From: Actinomycetota bacterium
Lineage (GTDB): Bacteria > Actinomycetota > Thermoleophilia > Gaiellales > F1-60-MAGs149
Assembly (NCBI GenBank): GCA_026392355.1
Contig: JAPLCF010000030.1
Span: 458,259 to 522,258 of the forward strand
Reading direction: 5' to 3'
Length of the DNA stretch: 64,000 nt
The position numbers and the translations under genes are program-made. Positions 1 through 8,727 of the stretch are shown piece after piece (positions within the stretch are counted from its first letter, which is position 1; each line of letters starts with the position of its first letter). The notes beneath the pieces are model-generated. The model searched no databases. It was not told the origin of the DNA and worked only from the letters and a program-made list of their open reading frames with translations.

Positions 1-2
1 GA

Positions 3-563
3 TTTAGTCACCACGGGCGCACGCGCACCGTCTGCCGTCTCTGCGCCACCGAGGCGCGTGCCGACGGCTGGGTCGAGGAGGGGCGCCCTGCGCCACCCCC
101 CGTCGAGGCCCACCGCGAGAGCGTCCTCGGACGTCTACGCCGCCGTAAGGCCGCCGATGCCATCGATCTGCACGATCCGATCCGCGCGCCGCACGGCCTC
201 GGCACGGCAGACGATCTGGCCCGAGCCACGACCATGCTGATTAGCGTCGAGACGTTCAACGCCAGCCCCTACCGCGGCACCGTCTCCGGCATCTCCAAGA
301 GCCTTGGTCAGGCACGAGTGAGCGTCGTCGCCTTTGGTGGTCGCCGACCCGGTGCAGCCATCACGATCGTCTGGGATCTCTCCTGGTATCGCTACCTCGT
401 GGAACCAGGCGGCGCGCCAGCCGTGCGCCTCGACGAGCGTGGCGACTCGCTCGCCGAACTCGCCCCGCGCTGGCGCGAATGGAATGCGATCGCGCTGCCG
501 GACGGGTCGATCGAGCTGGACATTCGCCCGCCGGTTCGGCCGGGCGTAGCGCCCACGCGATAG
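3..563 (+). CDS. Conserved hypothetical protein with CxxC motif, 5' truncated by window edge
   Basis: The reading frame is open from base 3 to the TAG at 561-563, so the N-terminus lies outside the window. The visible 186 residues begin with a His-His and a CxxC zinc-knuckle-like motif (VCRLCATEARADGW), then a basic linker, then a globular part from about residue 78 (MLISVETFNAS, WDLSWYRYLVEPG). An internal ATG at 234 exists, but the continuous frame and the CxxC segment argue that it is not the true start. I recall similar CxxC plus 'ELFNAS...WELSWYRYEV' proteins from Solirubrobacterales; this is memory, not a search. Function is unknown. A protein-binding or regulatory role is only a guess. 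Confidence 0.65.
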   Translation, partial: FSHHGRTRTVCRLCATEARADGWVEEGRPAPPPVEAHRESVLGRLRRRKAADAIDLHDPIRAPHGLGTADDLARATTMLISVETFNASPYRGTVSGISKSLGQARVSVVAFGGRRPGAAITIVWDLSWYRYLVEPGGAPAVRLDERGDSLAELAPRWREWNAIALPDGSIELDIRPPVRPGVAPTR

Positions 564-602
564 AGGGATACGACTGCTGCGCGCCGCGCAGCCGCCCATC
601 CC

Positions 603-1133
603 GTGCAGACACTCACACCCACCTTCGCGGACCTCCCCGCCGTCGCGTTTGCCGTCGATAGCGCCCTCGTCGTGACGGAACTGACTGGCGGTACCGCGCT
701 GGCCGGCTCGGTCGAGCTGACCGAGGGGCTTGATCTGAGCAGCCGACACGCGCAGCTGGCACCCGCGCTCCGTGAGGCTATCGCGGGCAGCACGGTCCGT
801 CGGCGCGTCGTCCTCGATGGCACAGCACTCTTGCTCGACGCCCGTCCCCACGACGACGGTGCACTCGTGGTGCTGCTCGCGCTCGATCGTGACCAGCAGT
901 CGCCTGTCACGCTGACCGATCGCCAGCTCGAGATCCTGCACCTGCTGTGCCTCGGCCTTCCCTCGCGCGAGATTGGCCGTCGCCTCTGGATTGCCGAGAC
1001 CACCGTCGAGAATCACCTACGCGGCATCTATCGGCGCCTCTGCTGCACGACCCGCGCCGAGGCGGTCAGCCGGGCATTTCGTCTTGGCATCGTCGATGCG
1101 GCCGTGCTCGACGCCGTCGACCAGCCTGCTTAG
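603..1133 (+). CDS. LuxR-type helix-turn-helix transcriptional regulator
   Basis: This 176-residue protein starts with GTG. The C-terminal third is a GerE/LuxR DNA-binding domain: 'LTDRQLEILHLLCLGLPSR' followed by 'EIGRRLWIAETTVENHLRG', with the recognition-helix pattern T-V-E-N-H usual for this family. The N-terminal 95 residues (PAVAFAVDSALVVTE...) look like a small PAS-like sensor, though no ligand residues can be assigned. There is no receiver domain, so it is not a classical two-component regulator. It ends 20 bases before an FAD oxidoreductase gene on the same strand and may control it. A short GC-rich hairpin (577-591) precedes it. Confidence 0.8.
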   Translation: MQTLTPTFADLPAVAFAVDSALVVTELTGGTALAGSVELTEGLDLSSRHAQLAPALREAIAGSTVRRRVVLDGTALLLDARPHDDGALVVLLALDRDQQSPVTLTDRQLEILHLLCLGLPSREIGRRLWIAETTVENHLRGIYRRLCCTTRAEAVSRAFRLGIVDAAVLDAVDQPA

Positions 1134-1141
1134 CCTCGCGG

Positions 1142-1147
1142 TACACT
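1142..1147 (+). promoter_or_regulatory. -10 hexamer TACACT, leaderless start for the FAD oxidoreductase
   Basis: TACACT ends 6 bases before the ATG at 1154, with no Shine-Dalgarno sequence between them. This places the transcription start at or next to the start codon. No clear -35 is visible. It is one of a set of such sites in this window. Confidence 0.5.
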
Positions 1148-1153
1148 CGCCGC

Positions 1154-2575
1154 ATGGCGACGACTGAGACCTCCACTACCTCCAGCACAGCGGCCGGCGA
1201 GGACGCGCGCTATCGCACGACCAGCTACTGGCACGACTCGGTGCCCGGGTCGCTCACGCAGCGCGCCCCGCTGCCGGGCGACACGCAGGCAGACGTCGCC
1301 ATCGTCGGCGCGGGCTTCACCGGTCTCTGGACGGCGTACTACCTAACCGAGCTTGACCCGTCGCTGCGCATCGTCATTATCGAGCGCGACATCGCCGGGT
1401 ACGGGGCATCTGGCCGCAATGGCGGTTGGTGCTACGGAGGTCTTCCCGGCAGTCGCGAGCGGTTCGTCAAGGACCACGGCCACGATGCCGTCATGCGCTA
1501 CGAGCGCGCGTGTTTCGAGACCGTCGACGTGATTGGCGCCGCGCTCGCCAAGGAGGGCATCGATGCCCACTACTACAAAGGCGGCTGGTCCACGCTCGCG
1601 ATGACGCCGGTCGGCCTCCAGCACGCGCAGCATGCCGTTGAGGCGCACCATGCCTTCGGCCACACGGATGCTGACTATCGGCTCCTCACTGCCGAGGAGA
1701 CGCGGGAGCGCACCGCGGTCCCTGGGGCACGTGGCACCGTCTTCTGCCCCCACGCCGCACGGATTCATCCCGCTCGTCTAGCCCGCGGTCTCGCGGACGT
1801 CGTCGAGCGCCGTGGTGTCGGCATCTATGAGGGCACGAACGTCACGAAGATCGAGCAGGGCCGTGTCCTCACCGATCGCGGCACGGTGCACGCCGAGATC
1901 GTGATTCGCGCCACGGAGGGCTTCACCCCCGAGCTGAAGGGCGAGAAGCGCCGCTTGATGCCGTTCGCGTCGTGCATGGTCGCAACCGAGCCGCTGCCGC
2001 AGTCGGTCTGGGACGAGATTGGCTGGAACGGCCGCGAGGTGCTGTCGGATGGTCGCCGCCTCTTCATCTACGCGCAGCGCACCGACGACGACCGCATCGC
2101 GCTCGGTGGTCGTGGCCATCCGTACATCTTCGGTAGCCGCCTCGAGACGAACTTCTATGACCTCCCCGTGCACGACCGACTCCAGGGCGTGATCGCCAAG
2201 CTCTTCCCCGCTGCGGCCGACGCCAAGATCACCCACACCTGGGGCGGCGTCCTGGGTATCCCCCGCGACTTTCAGTCGTCCGTCGGTCTCGATCGCCGCA
2301 CCGGCCTAGGCTGGGCAGGCGGCTATGTCGGCGACGGCGTGGCGGTCACGAACCTCGCCGGCCGCACGCTCGCCGACCTCATCCTGCAGCGCGATACCGA
2401 CATCACCACGCTGCCGTGGGTCAATCACCACTCCCGCAAGTGGGAGCCGGAGCCGGCGCGTTGGATCGCCGCCAACGGCTCACTCAAGCTGCTCCGCATC
2501 GCCGAGGCGCAGGAAGAGACAGGCACGAAGACGTCGCGCGCCGGCACGTTCGTCGACTGGCTGACCGGACACTGA
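1154..2575 (+). CDS. FAD-dependent oxidoreductase, DAO family (PuuB-like)
   Basis: A flavoprotein oxidase/dehydrogenase of 473 residues. The dinucleotide-binding motif is at residues 48-65 (DVAIVGAGFTGLWTAYYL), with the acidic ribose-binding end of strand 2 at IERD (76-79) and a DAO-family GASGRNGG at 84-91. The C-terminal FAD-contacting segment reads GWAGGYVGDGVAVTNLAGR. The arrangement matches gamma-glutamylputrescine oxidase and related amine or amino-acid oxidases, but the substrate cannot be read from sequence. The ATG at 1154 is chosen over upstream in-frame starts because those overlap the LuxR gene and because TACACT lies just upstream. The gene is convergent with hutF, with a hairpin between them. 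Confidence 0.85.
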   Translation: MATTETSTTSSTAAGEDARYRTTSYWHDSVPGSLTQRAPLPGDTQADVAIVGAGFTGLWTAYYLTELDPSLRIVIIERDIAGYGASGRNGGWCYGGLPGSRERFVKDHGHDAVMRYERACFETVDVIGAALAKEGIDAHYYKGGWSTLAMTPVGLQHAQHAVEAHHAFGHTDADYRLLTAEETRERTAVPGARGTVFCPHAARIHPARLARGLADVVERRGVGIYEGTNVTKIEQGRVLTDRGTVHAEIVIRATEGFTPELKGEKRRLMPFASCMVATEPLPQSVWDEIGWNGREVLSDGRRLFIYAQRTDDDRIALGGRGHPYIFGSRLETNFYDLPVHDRLQGVIAKLFPAAADAKITHTWGGVLGIPRDFQSSVGLDRRTGLGWAGGYVGDGVAVTNLAGRTLADLILQRDTDITTLPWVNHHSRKWEPEPARWIAANGSLKLLRIAEAQEETGTKTSRAGTFVDWLTGH

Positions 2576-2580
2576 CACTG

Positions 2581-2615
2581 CGGTTCGGAATGGGGTCAGA
2601 CCCCATCCCGAACCG
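2581..2615. terminator. Bidirectional hairpin without a U-tract between convergent genes
   Basis: An inverted repeat of about 15-17 base pairs (CGGTTCGGAATGGGGTC ... GACCCCATCCCGAACCG) with a tiny central loop and one G/A mismatch. It sits between the stop of the FAD oxidoreductase and the stop of hutF, where both transcripts must end. No T-run follows on either side, as is common for terminators in high-GC Actinobacteria. Confidence 0.55.
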
Positions 2616-2620
2616 AATCA

Positions 2621-3916
2621 TCAGACGCCGTTAACCCAGGTGCGCGTCACCAGCTGACAAGAGCCCGCCAGCATGATCGCGGCGGCCAGGTGCTCATCGG
2701 CCACACCGAGAATCTCGTCGTTGTCGAGATCGAGCGCGATCAAGTCGGCCGGTGCACCCACCGCGATGCGCGGCATCGGCAGGCCGAGCGCACGGGCGCC
2801 GGCGTCCCACGAGGCCTCGAGCAGATAGCCCGCAGGACCGGGATCGCCGTGGCGGACGAGCACGTTGCGCTGGCCGGCAGTACGCCGCGCCATCGCCTCC
2901 AGCTCGCGCGCCTCGACGATCGGGTCGAGGATCGTGTTCGAGTCGGAGCCCAGCGAAACGGAGATGCCACGCTCGAACATGCGCTTGACGGGTGCGTAGC
3001 CGTCGCCGAGATTGGCCTCGGTCGTCGGGCAGACACAGACACCAGCCTTGCGCTCGGCGAGCAAGTCGAGCTCGGCGTCATCGCAGTGCGTGCCGTGGAC
3101 GATCACCGTGCGGTGATCGAGCGCGCCAGCTTTGTCGATCACCTGAACCGGGCGCAGGTCGTACCACTCGAGCGACTCACGAATCTCGCGCGGCTGCTCG
3201 TCGGCGTGGATGTGGAGCGGCATCTCGTGCGCTCGGGTGTAGTCGCTAATCGCGGTGAGCCACTCCGGCGAGACAGCGCGCATCGAGTGCGGCGCCGCAC
3301 CGACGGTCACGAGCGGTCGATCCTCGGCCCAGACGCGCATCGCCTCGAGGCGTTCAAGATAGGCCTCCACGCTTGGGTCGCAGAAGCGGCGCTGGCCTGG
3401 CGTCGGCTCGATGTCCTTGCCGCCGCGCTCGTACGCCACCAGCAGCATCACGATGCGCAAACCCTCGGCCTCAGCCGCCTCACAGACTGCCTCGGAGAGC
3501 GCGTTCGGGTTGTCGTAGTACGTGCCGTCGGGCTGATGGTGGACGTAGTGGAACTCGCCCACGCTCGTGGCGCCGCTGGCGCGCATCTGGCGGTAGCAGC
3601 GGCGCGCAACGTCATGGATCTTCTCCGGCGTCATGCTGCCGGCCTGCGCGTACATCTCGTCGCGCCAGGTCCAGAAGTCATCGTCGGGGTTCGCCGGATC
3701 GATACGTTCGACAACGCCACGCAAGTCGCGTTGGAACGCGTGGGAGTGCGCGTTGACGAATCCCGGCAGCAGCGCAGTGCGCGTCAGGCGCAGCGCATCG
3801 GCAGGCGCCTCCGCGGCCGGCACGACAGCGCTGATCACGCCGTCCTCCACCTGAACTGCGATGTCGCGACGAACGCCATCGGCATCGAGAATGAGGTCGG
3901 GCAGAAGCCAGGTCAT
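2621..3916 (-). CDS. hutF: Formimidoylglutamate deiminase
   Basis: An amidohydrolase-superfamily enzyme of 431 residues that would deiminate N-formimino-L-glutamate to N-formyl-L-glutamate and ammonia in histidine degradation. The metal-binding signature is [16 protein letters not shown] near residue 55. Later metal and catalytic residues appear as '[11 protein letters not shown]' (HutF-type), 'VHGTHCDD' and 'SLGSDSN'. The HSHAFQR form separates HutF from guanine deaminases and HutI. Its ATG overlaps the hutU stop as ATGA (3913-3916), so the two are translationally coupled. This indicates the five-step (HutF) histidine pathway rather than direct HutG hydrolysis. hutH and hutI are not in the window. 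Confidence 0.9.
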   Translation of the reverse strand: MTWLLPDLILDADGVRRDIAVQVEDGVISAVVPAAEAPADALRLTRTALLPGFVNAHSHAFQRDLRGVVERIDPANPDDDFWTWRDEMYAQAGSMTPEKIHDVARRCYRQMRASGATSVGEFHYVHHQPDGTYYDNPNALSEAVCEAAEAEGLRIVMLLVAYERGGKDIEPTPGQRRFCDPSVEAYLERLEAMRVWAEDRPLVTVGAAPHSMRAVSPEWLTAISDYTRAHEMPLHIHADEQPREIRESLEWYDLRPVQVIDKAGALDHRTVIVHGTHCDDAELDLLAERKAGVCVCPTTEANLGDGYAPVKRMFERGISVSLGSDSNTILDPIVEARELEAMARRTAGQRNVLVRHGDPGPAGYLLEASWDAGARALGLPMPRIAVGAPADLIALDLDNDEILGVADEHLAAAIMLAGSCQLVTRTWVNGV

Positions 3917-5574
3917 GTCGTGATCCCCGGAAGGTCGAGGCCGCCGCTCTTGGCAGCCTGCTTGGCAATGTCGTAGCCGGCGTGGGCATGACGCATGACG
4001 CCCGTGCCGGGGTCGTTCCAGAGGACGCGCTCCACCCGGAACGCTCCCTCCTCCGTGCCATCAGCGACGACCTGCGCACCCGAGTGGATCGAACGCCCGA
4101 TGCCCACGCCGCCGCCGTGGTGCAGCGCCACCCAGGCGGCGCCCGAGGCGACGTTCAGCATGGCGTTGAGCACCGGCCAGTCGGCGATCGCATCGGAGCC
4201 GTCCAGCATCCCCTCCGTCTCGCGGTACGGCGAGGCGACGGAGCCTGAATCGAGATGGTCGCGACCAATCACGAGCGGCGCCGAAACCTCGCCCGAGGCG
4301 ACCAGTTCGTTGAAGCGCAGCCCGGCGCGATGGCGATCGCCGTGGCCGATCCAGCAGATGCGCGCCGGCAGGCCTTGGAAGGCGATCTTCTCCTGCGCAC
4401 CGTCGAGCCAGCGCTGCAAGCGCTCGTTGTCGGGAAACAGCTCGCGCATCGCGTTATCCGTAACCGCAATGTCATTGGGGTCACCCGAGAGCGCGGCCCA
4501 GCGGAACGGGCCGATGCCGCGGCAGAACAGCGGACGCACGTACGCCTCGACGAAGCCGGGGTAGTCGAACGCGTTGGTAAGGCCGCCGTTGCGGGCCTCG
4601 GTGCGCAGCGCATTGCCGTAGTCGAACACCTCGGCGCCACGATGCTTGAACTCGATCATCGCCTGGACGTGCCGCACGATCGACTGGCGCGCCAGATCGA
4701 TGTACTTGTCGGGGTGCACCTCGCGCAGATCCTCGGCGCCCTCGACGCTGAAGCCCACGGGGATGTAGCCCACGAGCGGATCGTGTGCCGAGGTCTGGTC
4801 GGTGACGATGTCGGGCAGGAAGTTGCGCTCGAGCAGTGCGGGCAGCACCTCGGCGGCGTTGCCGAGCAGACCGATCGAGACGGCCTCGCCGTTGGCGCGT
4901 GCCTCCTCAGCGCGGGCGATTGCCTCGTCGATATCGTCGTAGCGCTCATCGCAGTAGCGCTCGCGGATGCGTCGATCAATGTGGTCGGCGTCGATCTCGA
5001 TACACAGCGCCACGCCACCATTGAGCGTGACGGCCAGTGGCTGCGCACCGCCCATACCGCCGAGGCCAGCGGTCAATACGATGCGGCCCTTGAGCGAGCC
5101 GCCAAAGCGCTGCTCGGCAATCGCCGCGAAGGTCTCGTACGTGCCCTGCACGATGCCCTGCGAGCCGATGTAGATCCACGAGCCGGCCGTCATCTGGCCG
5201 TACATCGTCAGCCCCATTGCCTCGAGGCGCCGAAACTCCTCCCACGTGCCCCACTCGGGCACGAGCAGCGAGTTCGCGAGCAGCACGCGTGGCGCCAGCT
5301 CGTGCGTGCGAAAGACGCCGACAGCGCGGCCCGACTGCACCAGCATCGTCTCGTCGTTCTCGAGGCGCTTGAGCGTCGCCACGATCTGATGAAAATCAGG
5401 CCACGAGCGGGCGGCTTTGCCCGTGCCGCCGTAGACGACGAGCTTCTCAGGCGCCTCGGCAACATCAGGATCGAGGTTGTTCATCAGCATGCGAAGCGCG
5501 GCTTCCTGTAGCCACCCCTTGCAGGTGAGTTCCGTACCGCGCGGTGCGCGTACGACCGGGGGTGCTTCCGACAT
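3913..5574 (-). CDS. hutU: Urocanate hydratase
   Basis: The 553-residue urocanase converts urocanate to imidazolonepropionate in the cytosol, using tightly bound NAD as electrophile. Hallmarks are the [11 protein letters not shown] segment near residue 48, the [19 protein letters not shown]-binding region, and '[13 protein letters not shown]'. Length is normal for the family. An AAGGAG Shine-Dalgarno (5580-5585) lies 5 bases before the ATG, so unlike many genes here it has a normal leader. It is the first gene of a hutU-hutF operon. Confidence 0.95.
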   Translation of the reverse strand: MSEAPPVVRAPRGTELTCKGWLQEAALRMLMNNLDPDVAEAPEKLVVYGGTGKAARSWPDFHQIVATLKRLENDETMLVQSGRAVGVFRTHELAPRVLLANSLLVPEWGTWEEFRRLEAMGLTMYGQMTAGSWIYIGSQGIVQGTYETFAAIAEQRFGGSLKGRIVLTAGLGGMGGAQPLAVTLNGGVALCIEIDADHIDRRIRERYCDERYDDIDEAIARAEEARANGEAVSIGLLGNAAEVLPALLERNFLPDIVTDQTSAHDPLVGYIPVGFSVEGAEDLREVHPDKYIDLARQSIVRHVQAMIEFKHRGAEVFDYGNALRTEARNGGLTNAFDYPGFVEAYVRPLFCRGIGPFRWAALSGDPNDIAVTDNAMRELFPDNERLQRWLDGAQEKIAFQGLPARICWIGHGDRHRAGLRFNELVASGEVSAPLVIGRDHLDSGSVASPYRETEGMLDGSDAIADWPVLNAMLNVASGAAWVALHHGGGVGIGRSIHSGAQVVADGTEEGAFRVERVLWNDPGTGVMRHAHAGYDIAKQAAKSGGLDLPGITT

Positions 5575-5683
5575 GCCGACTCCTTCAGGCGCTAGACGGG
5601 ACAGTCATCTGCCCGTATGGAGGCAGCCTACCGTGCGTATCCGAACGCGCGACAGATCGTCGCGTCCGAAAGCAGCCTCTGGC

Positions 5684-5689
5684 TATACT
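5684..5689 (+). promoter_or_regulatory. -10 element TATACT of tRNA-Gly
   Basis: TATACT lies 10 bases before the first base of the tRNA, a usual distance for a tRNA promoter. A convincing TTGACA-like -35 is not visible at 16-18 bases upstream. Confidence 0.55.
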
Positions 5690-5699
5690 CCCGTTCCAC

Positions 5700-5773
5700 G
5701 CGGATGTAGCTCAGTTGGCTAGAGCGTCGCCTTGCCATGGCGAAGGTCGTGGGTTCGAGCCCCATCATCCGCT
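5700..5773 (+). tRNA. tRNA-Gly (anticodon GCC)
   Basis: A full cloverleaf can be folded. The acceptor stem GCGGATG pairs with CATCCGC, the D-arm contains GCTCAGTTGGCTAGAGC, and the anticodon stem TCGCC/GGCGA encloses TTGCCAT with anticodon GCC. The T-arm is GTGGG-TTCGAGC-CCCAT. The discriminator is T at 5773, and the following bases CTC show that the 3' CCA is not encoded and must be added by CCA-adding enzyme. A strong hairpin terminator follows. Confidence 0.97.
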
Positions 5774-5779
5774 CTCGCG

Positions 5780-5804
5780 AAAGCCCCGCTCCGGCGGGGC
5801 TTTT
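5780..5804 (+). terminator. Rho-independent terminator of tRNA-Gly
   Basis: The stem AAAGCCCCGC / GCGGGGCTTTT has loop TCCG and ends in TTTT. It is a classical intrinsic terminator 6 bases after the tRNA. It also lies between the convergent tRNA and glutathione transferase genes. Confidence 0.85.
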
Positions 5805-5833
5805 CTCGTTCTCAGCCGCTCCGGGGCTGAGAA

Positions 5834-6784
5834 CTACGCGCCCAACGCCTCGCGCCCGTGCGGCGCGTCCCAGTCGAGCGCAGGTCCTGCCGGGATGATG
5901 CCCGTCGGGTTTAGTTGGAGATGCGTCGTGTAGTAGTGCGTCTTGATGTGATCGAGCCAGACGGTCTCGGCGACATCCGGCTGCTGGTACAGGTCGCGGA
6001 AGTACGGCCCAAGGTTTGGGTAATCGCTGATGCGGCGGATGTTGGTCTTGAAGTGGCCGACGTAGACGGGGTCGAAGCGCGCCAGCGTCGTAAAGAGACG
6101 CCAGTCAACCTCGGTGATCGATGGGCCCATCAGGTAGCGCTGTGTCGCCAAGCGCTCGTCGAGCTCGTCGAGCATCGCGAAGAGTGCCGCCACGGCCTCG
6201 TCGTAGGCCTCCTGTGTGGTGGCGAACCCCGATCGATAGACGCCGTTATTGACGGCCTCGTAAATGCGCTCCTCGAGTACATCCATCTCTGGGATCAGCA
6301 CTTCGGGCCGCAGGTCGAGACGCACGTCGGTGAAGGCATCAAACGCCTTGTCGAGCATGCGCATCACCAGCGCGGACTCGTTGCAGACGATCGTGCGGGT
6401 CTCACGATCCCACATCGTCGGCACAGTCACGCGCCCGTCGTACGTCGGGTCCGCAATCGCGTAGGCCTCGGAGAGGAAGCGAAAACCCTCGTAGGGCTCC
6501 GTCTCTGAGCCGACCGGATCGCCGAAACCCCAGCCACGCTCGTCGCGGTAGGGATTGACCACGACCATTGGCACCACGTCCTCAAGGCGCTTGAGGCGGC
6601 GCAGAATGATCGCGCGGTGCGCCCACGGGCACGCGTACGAGACGTAGAGCACGTAGCGCCCGGCCTCGGCCGCATAGTTCGTCGTGCCGTTGGGGCAGAC
6701 GTGGTCGAGAAAGCGGCTCTCCTGACGCACGAACCTACCGATCCTGTCGGTCTCGCGGGGGAACTGGGCCGGAATGCTGCTCAT
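5834..6784 (-). CDS. Xi-class glutathione S-transferase / S-glutathionyl-hydroquinone reductase
   Basis: A 316-residue thioredoxin-fold transferase. The redox motif YVSYACPWAHRA carries the catalytic Cys52. The C-terminal xi-class signature HYYTTHLQLNPTGIIPAGP is present. Family members reduce glutathionyl-hydroquinones by Cys-mediated deglutathionylation. Most Actinobacteria make mycothiol rather than glutathione, so the in vivo thiol partner here is uncertain. The ATG at 6784 has TACGGT 6 bases upstream and no Shine-Dalgarno. It is divergent from the MFS gene with only 37 bases between the two start codons. Confidence 0.88.
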   Translation of the reverse strand: MSSIPAQFPRETDRIGRFVRQESRFLDHVCPNGTTNYAAEAGRYVLYVSYACPWAHRAIILRRLKRLEDVVPMVVVNPYRDERGWGFGDPVGSETEPYEGFRFLSEAYAIADPTYDGRVTVPTMWDRETRTIVCNESALVMRMLDKAFDAFTDVRLDLRPEVLIPEMDVLEERIYEAVNNGVYRSGFATTQEAYDEAVAALFAMLDELDERLATQRYLMGPSITEVDWRLFTTLARFDPVYVGHFKTNIRRISDYPNLGPYFRDLYQQPDVAETVWLDHIKTHYYTTHLQLNPTGIIPAGPALDWDAPHGREALGA

Positions 6785-6790
6785 GCAGCC

Positions 6791-6796
6791 ACCGTA
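6791..6796 (-). promoter_or_regulatory. -10 TACGGT for the glutathione transferase gene
   Basis: Read on the minus strand, TACGGT sits 6 bases before the ATG at 6784, which implies a leaderless mRNA. It is back to back with the plus-strand TACGAT at 6807-6812, so both promoters share a very small region. Confidence 0.5.
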
Positions 6797-6806
6797 GCGC
6801 GGCGGC

Positions 6807-6812
6807 TACGAT
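6807..6812 (+). promoter_or_regulatory. -10 TACGAT for the MFS gene
   Basis: TACGAT is 9 bases before the ATG at 6822, with no Shine-Dalgarno between. A leaderless or nearly leaderless transcript is likely. Confidence 0.4.
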
Positions 6813-6821
6813 ACCGCCGAC

Positions 6822-7961
6822 ATGCGCATTACGAACCTGCGGCTGGCGATCTTGATTTGCGCCCTCGGTGCGATGTCGGAGTCGCTGTTTTACACGGCAC
6901 TGGCACCGATGCTCACCACGCTCGACGACGAGTTGGGGTTCAAGCAGGAGCAGGCCGGTCTGCTCGTCGCCGGATACGCCATCGGCTACTGGTTCGGCGC
7001 CTATCCGGCCTACCGATTCGCCGCGCGTTACGGGCCGCGCGCCACGGCCGTCACCGGCGTCGCGCTCGTCGCCATCGCCACGCTCGGCTTCGCCACGGGC
7101 GACACGTTCCCCGTCTTGATGGTCGCGCGCATCCTCGTCGGTGTCGGCAGTGTGATCGCCTACACCGGCCTGCTCGCCGCGGCGGGTGCGATCGCCGGTA
7201 GCGACCAGCGCGGCATGGCGATCGGCACCGTCTACAGCGGTTCGGCCGCCGGCTCAGCCGTCGGCCCGCTCGTCGGCACGATGGCGGTCGAGATCGGGCG
7301 CGGTCCTGTCTTCGCCGGCGTCGCCGCCGGCCAGGCGATCGTCGCCGGCCTGCTCTCGCGTCTGCCCACCACCCCGAATACCGAGCACGCCCCGATGCGC
7401 ATGATGCGGCATTACCTGACGTCGAGGAAGGTACGAACTGGCCTCTGGATCACCTCGGTGCCTGGCTTCGCGCTTGGCGTGCTGACGCTTTCGGGCACCT
7501 ATCGCCTCGACGAGATGGGCGCCGGATCGTCGATCATCGCGATCGCGTTCAGCGGCATCGCCGTGATCAACGTCTTCGTCTCGCCGCGCATTGGCAAGGC
7601 CAGCGACCGCCTCGGCCGTCGTAAGCCGCTCATGCTCGCGTTGGTGGTCGCCGCCATCGCCGTCTTCCTGATCGTCGCTGCATCGTTCGAAGTTTCGACC
7701 GTTGCGCTGATCGCGATTGCCGGCGCATTCATGCTGGCCGTTTCTGGGCCAGGACTCGCGCTGGTTGGCGACGGCGTCACGGAACTCGGCGGCGACCCCG
7801 CCCACGGCACGTTCCTGATGAACCTGTTCTGGGGCCCCGCTGCCGCCCTTGGCGCGATTAGCGCGGGGCTCGTGCACGGTTCGGCCGGCGCAGAGCTCTC
7901 GCTGCTGATGCTGGCGGCGATCGCGGTCGCCTCGCTGATCTTCGCCCGCCGGCTCAGCTGA
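6822..7961 (+). CDS. Major facilitator superfamily transporter
   Basis: A 379-residue polytopic membrane protein with about 12 hydrophobic segments (for example LAILICALGAMSESLFYTAL, PVLMVARILVGVGSVIAYTG, PLMLALVVAAIAVFLIVAAS). The loop after helix 2 has the MFS-like pattern 'AYRFAARYGPRA', and the equivalent in the second half is 'GKASDRLGRRKPLM' (motif A-like D-R-x-G-R-R). It resembles proton-linked drug or sugar exporters, but the substrate cannot be called. It ends one base before the stop of the convergent methyltransferase gene, leaving no room for a terminator. Confidence 0.82.
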   Translation: MRITNLRLAILICALGAMSESLFYTALAPMLTTLDDELGFKQEQAGLLVAGYAIGYWFGAYPAYRFAARYGPRATAVTGVALVAIATLGFATGDTFPVLMVARILVGVGSVIAYTGLLAAAGAIAGSDQRGMAIGTVYSGSAAGSAVGPLVGTMAVEIGRGPVFAGVAAGQAIVAGLLSRLPTTPNTEHAPMRMMRHYLTSRKVRTGLWITSVPGFALGVLTLSGTYRLDEMGAGSSIIAIAFSGIAVINVFVSPRIGKASDRLGRRKPLMLALVVAAIAVFLIVAASFEVSTVALIAIAGAFMLAVSGPGLALVGDGVTELGGDPAHGTFLMNLFWGPAAALGAISAGLVHGSAGAELSLLMLAAIAVASLIFARRLS

Positions 7962-7962
7962 A

Positions 7963-8727
7963 TCAGCCGCGCAGCCGCGCGCGCCAGATTTCTTCGACCG
8001 GCCACTGCGAGGCCCACTCGGCCGTCATGTGCGTGTAGCGGGTCGTCGCGTCGGGTTGCACATAGAGCTCGATAATGTCCTCGACCTCGAAGCCACACGA
8101 GCGCAATAGGCGCAACTGGTCGCCGTGTGAGAGATGAAACTCGACGGAGTCATCGTCAGGCCAGTCGAACCGGTGCATGCCCCGTTGCGGGCGCAGCAGG
8201 CGATCGCTCGCGACATCCGTCTCGAGATCACCGAGACAGAGGACGGAGAGCACGGAGTTGACGAGGAAGATCAACTCGCCGCCCGGGCGTAGGATGCGGG
8301 CTGCTTCAGGGATCCACGCGTACGGGTCGCACCAGATGCTGGCGCCGTACTCGGAGATCGCGAGGTCAAAGCTGTCGTCAGCGAACGGCGTCTGCTCGGC
8401 GTTCCCGTGATGCAGAGGGAACGCAATGCCGTGCTCGGCTTGGAGTCGACGTGCGGTCGCGAGCTGCGCCTCAGAGTTGTCGATGCCAACCGGGCGCGCG
8501 CCGCGCCGCGCCAGCCAGGCAGAGACATACCCCGTGCCACACCCGAGCTCGATTGAGTCGAGACCATCGAACGAAGCTGGCAGCACGCCAACCTCAGCCT
8601 CAGGATTACCAAAGAGGCCCCAATTGGGGTCTTGTGTCCACGCACGCTTACCCGCGGCGACATAGTCCGCCGCCCATGCATCCCACTGCCGTCGGTTGCA
8701 CGCGACGTGATCGGGAAGGTCGCTCAC
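7963..8727 (-). CDS. Class I SAM-dependent methyltransferase
   Basis: A 254-residue protein with a UbiE/Methyltransf_11-type Rossmann domain. Motif I is SIELGCGTGYVSAWLARRG (about 58-76), the acidic residue of motif II is GIDNSEAQLA, and the motif IV region is 'DDSFDLAISEYGASIWCDP' with 'RILRPGGELIFLVNS'. A substrate cannot be inferred. The GTG start overlaps the stop of the upstream AceE-like gene as GTGA (8724-8727), so the two are coupled. Whether the methyltransferase acts on anything related to that enzyme is unknown. Confidence 0.8.
   Translation of the reverse strand: MSDLPDHVACNRRQWDAWAADYVAAGKRAWTQDPNWGLFGNPEAEVGVLPASFDGLDSIELGCGTGYVSAWLARRGARPVGIDNSEAQLATARRLQAEHGIAFPLHHGNAEQTPFADDSFDLAISEYGASIWCDPYAWIPEAARILRPGGELIFLVNSVLSVLCLGDLETDVASDRLLRPQRGMHRFDWPDDDSVEFHLSHGDQLRLLRSCGFEVEDIIELYVQPDATTRYTHMTAEWASQWPVEEIWRARLRG

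Noticed and set aside
135..1016. Long minus-strand open frame opposite the CxxC and LuxR genes
   Set aside because: It is antisense to two better-supported genes and its translation has no recognisable domain; long shadow frames are expected at this GC content.
2690..3976. 428-codon plus-strand frame opposite hutF
   Set aside because: hutF has clear catalytic motifs on the other strand; the plus frame is an Arg/Val/Asp-rich shadow.
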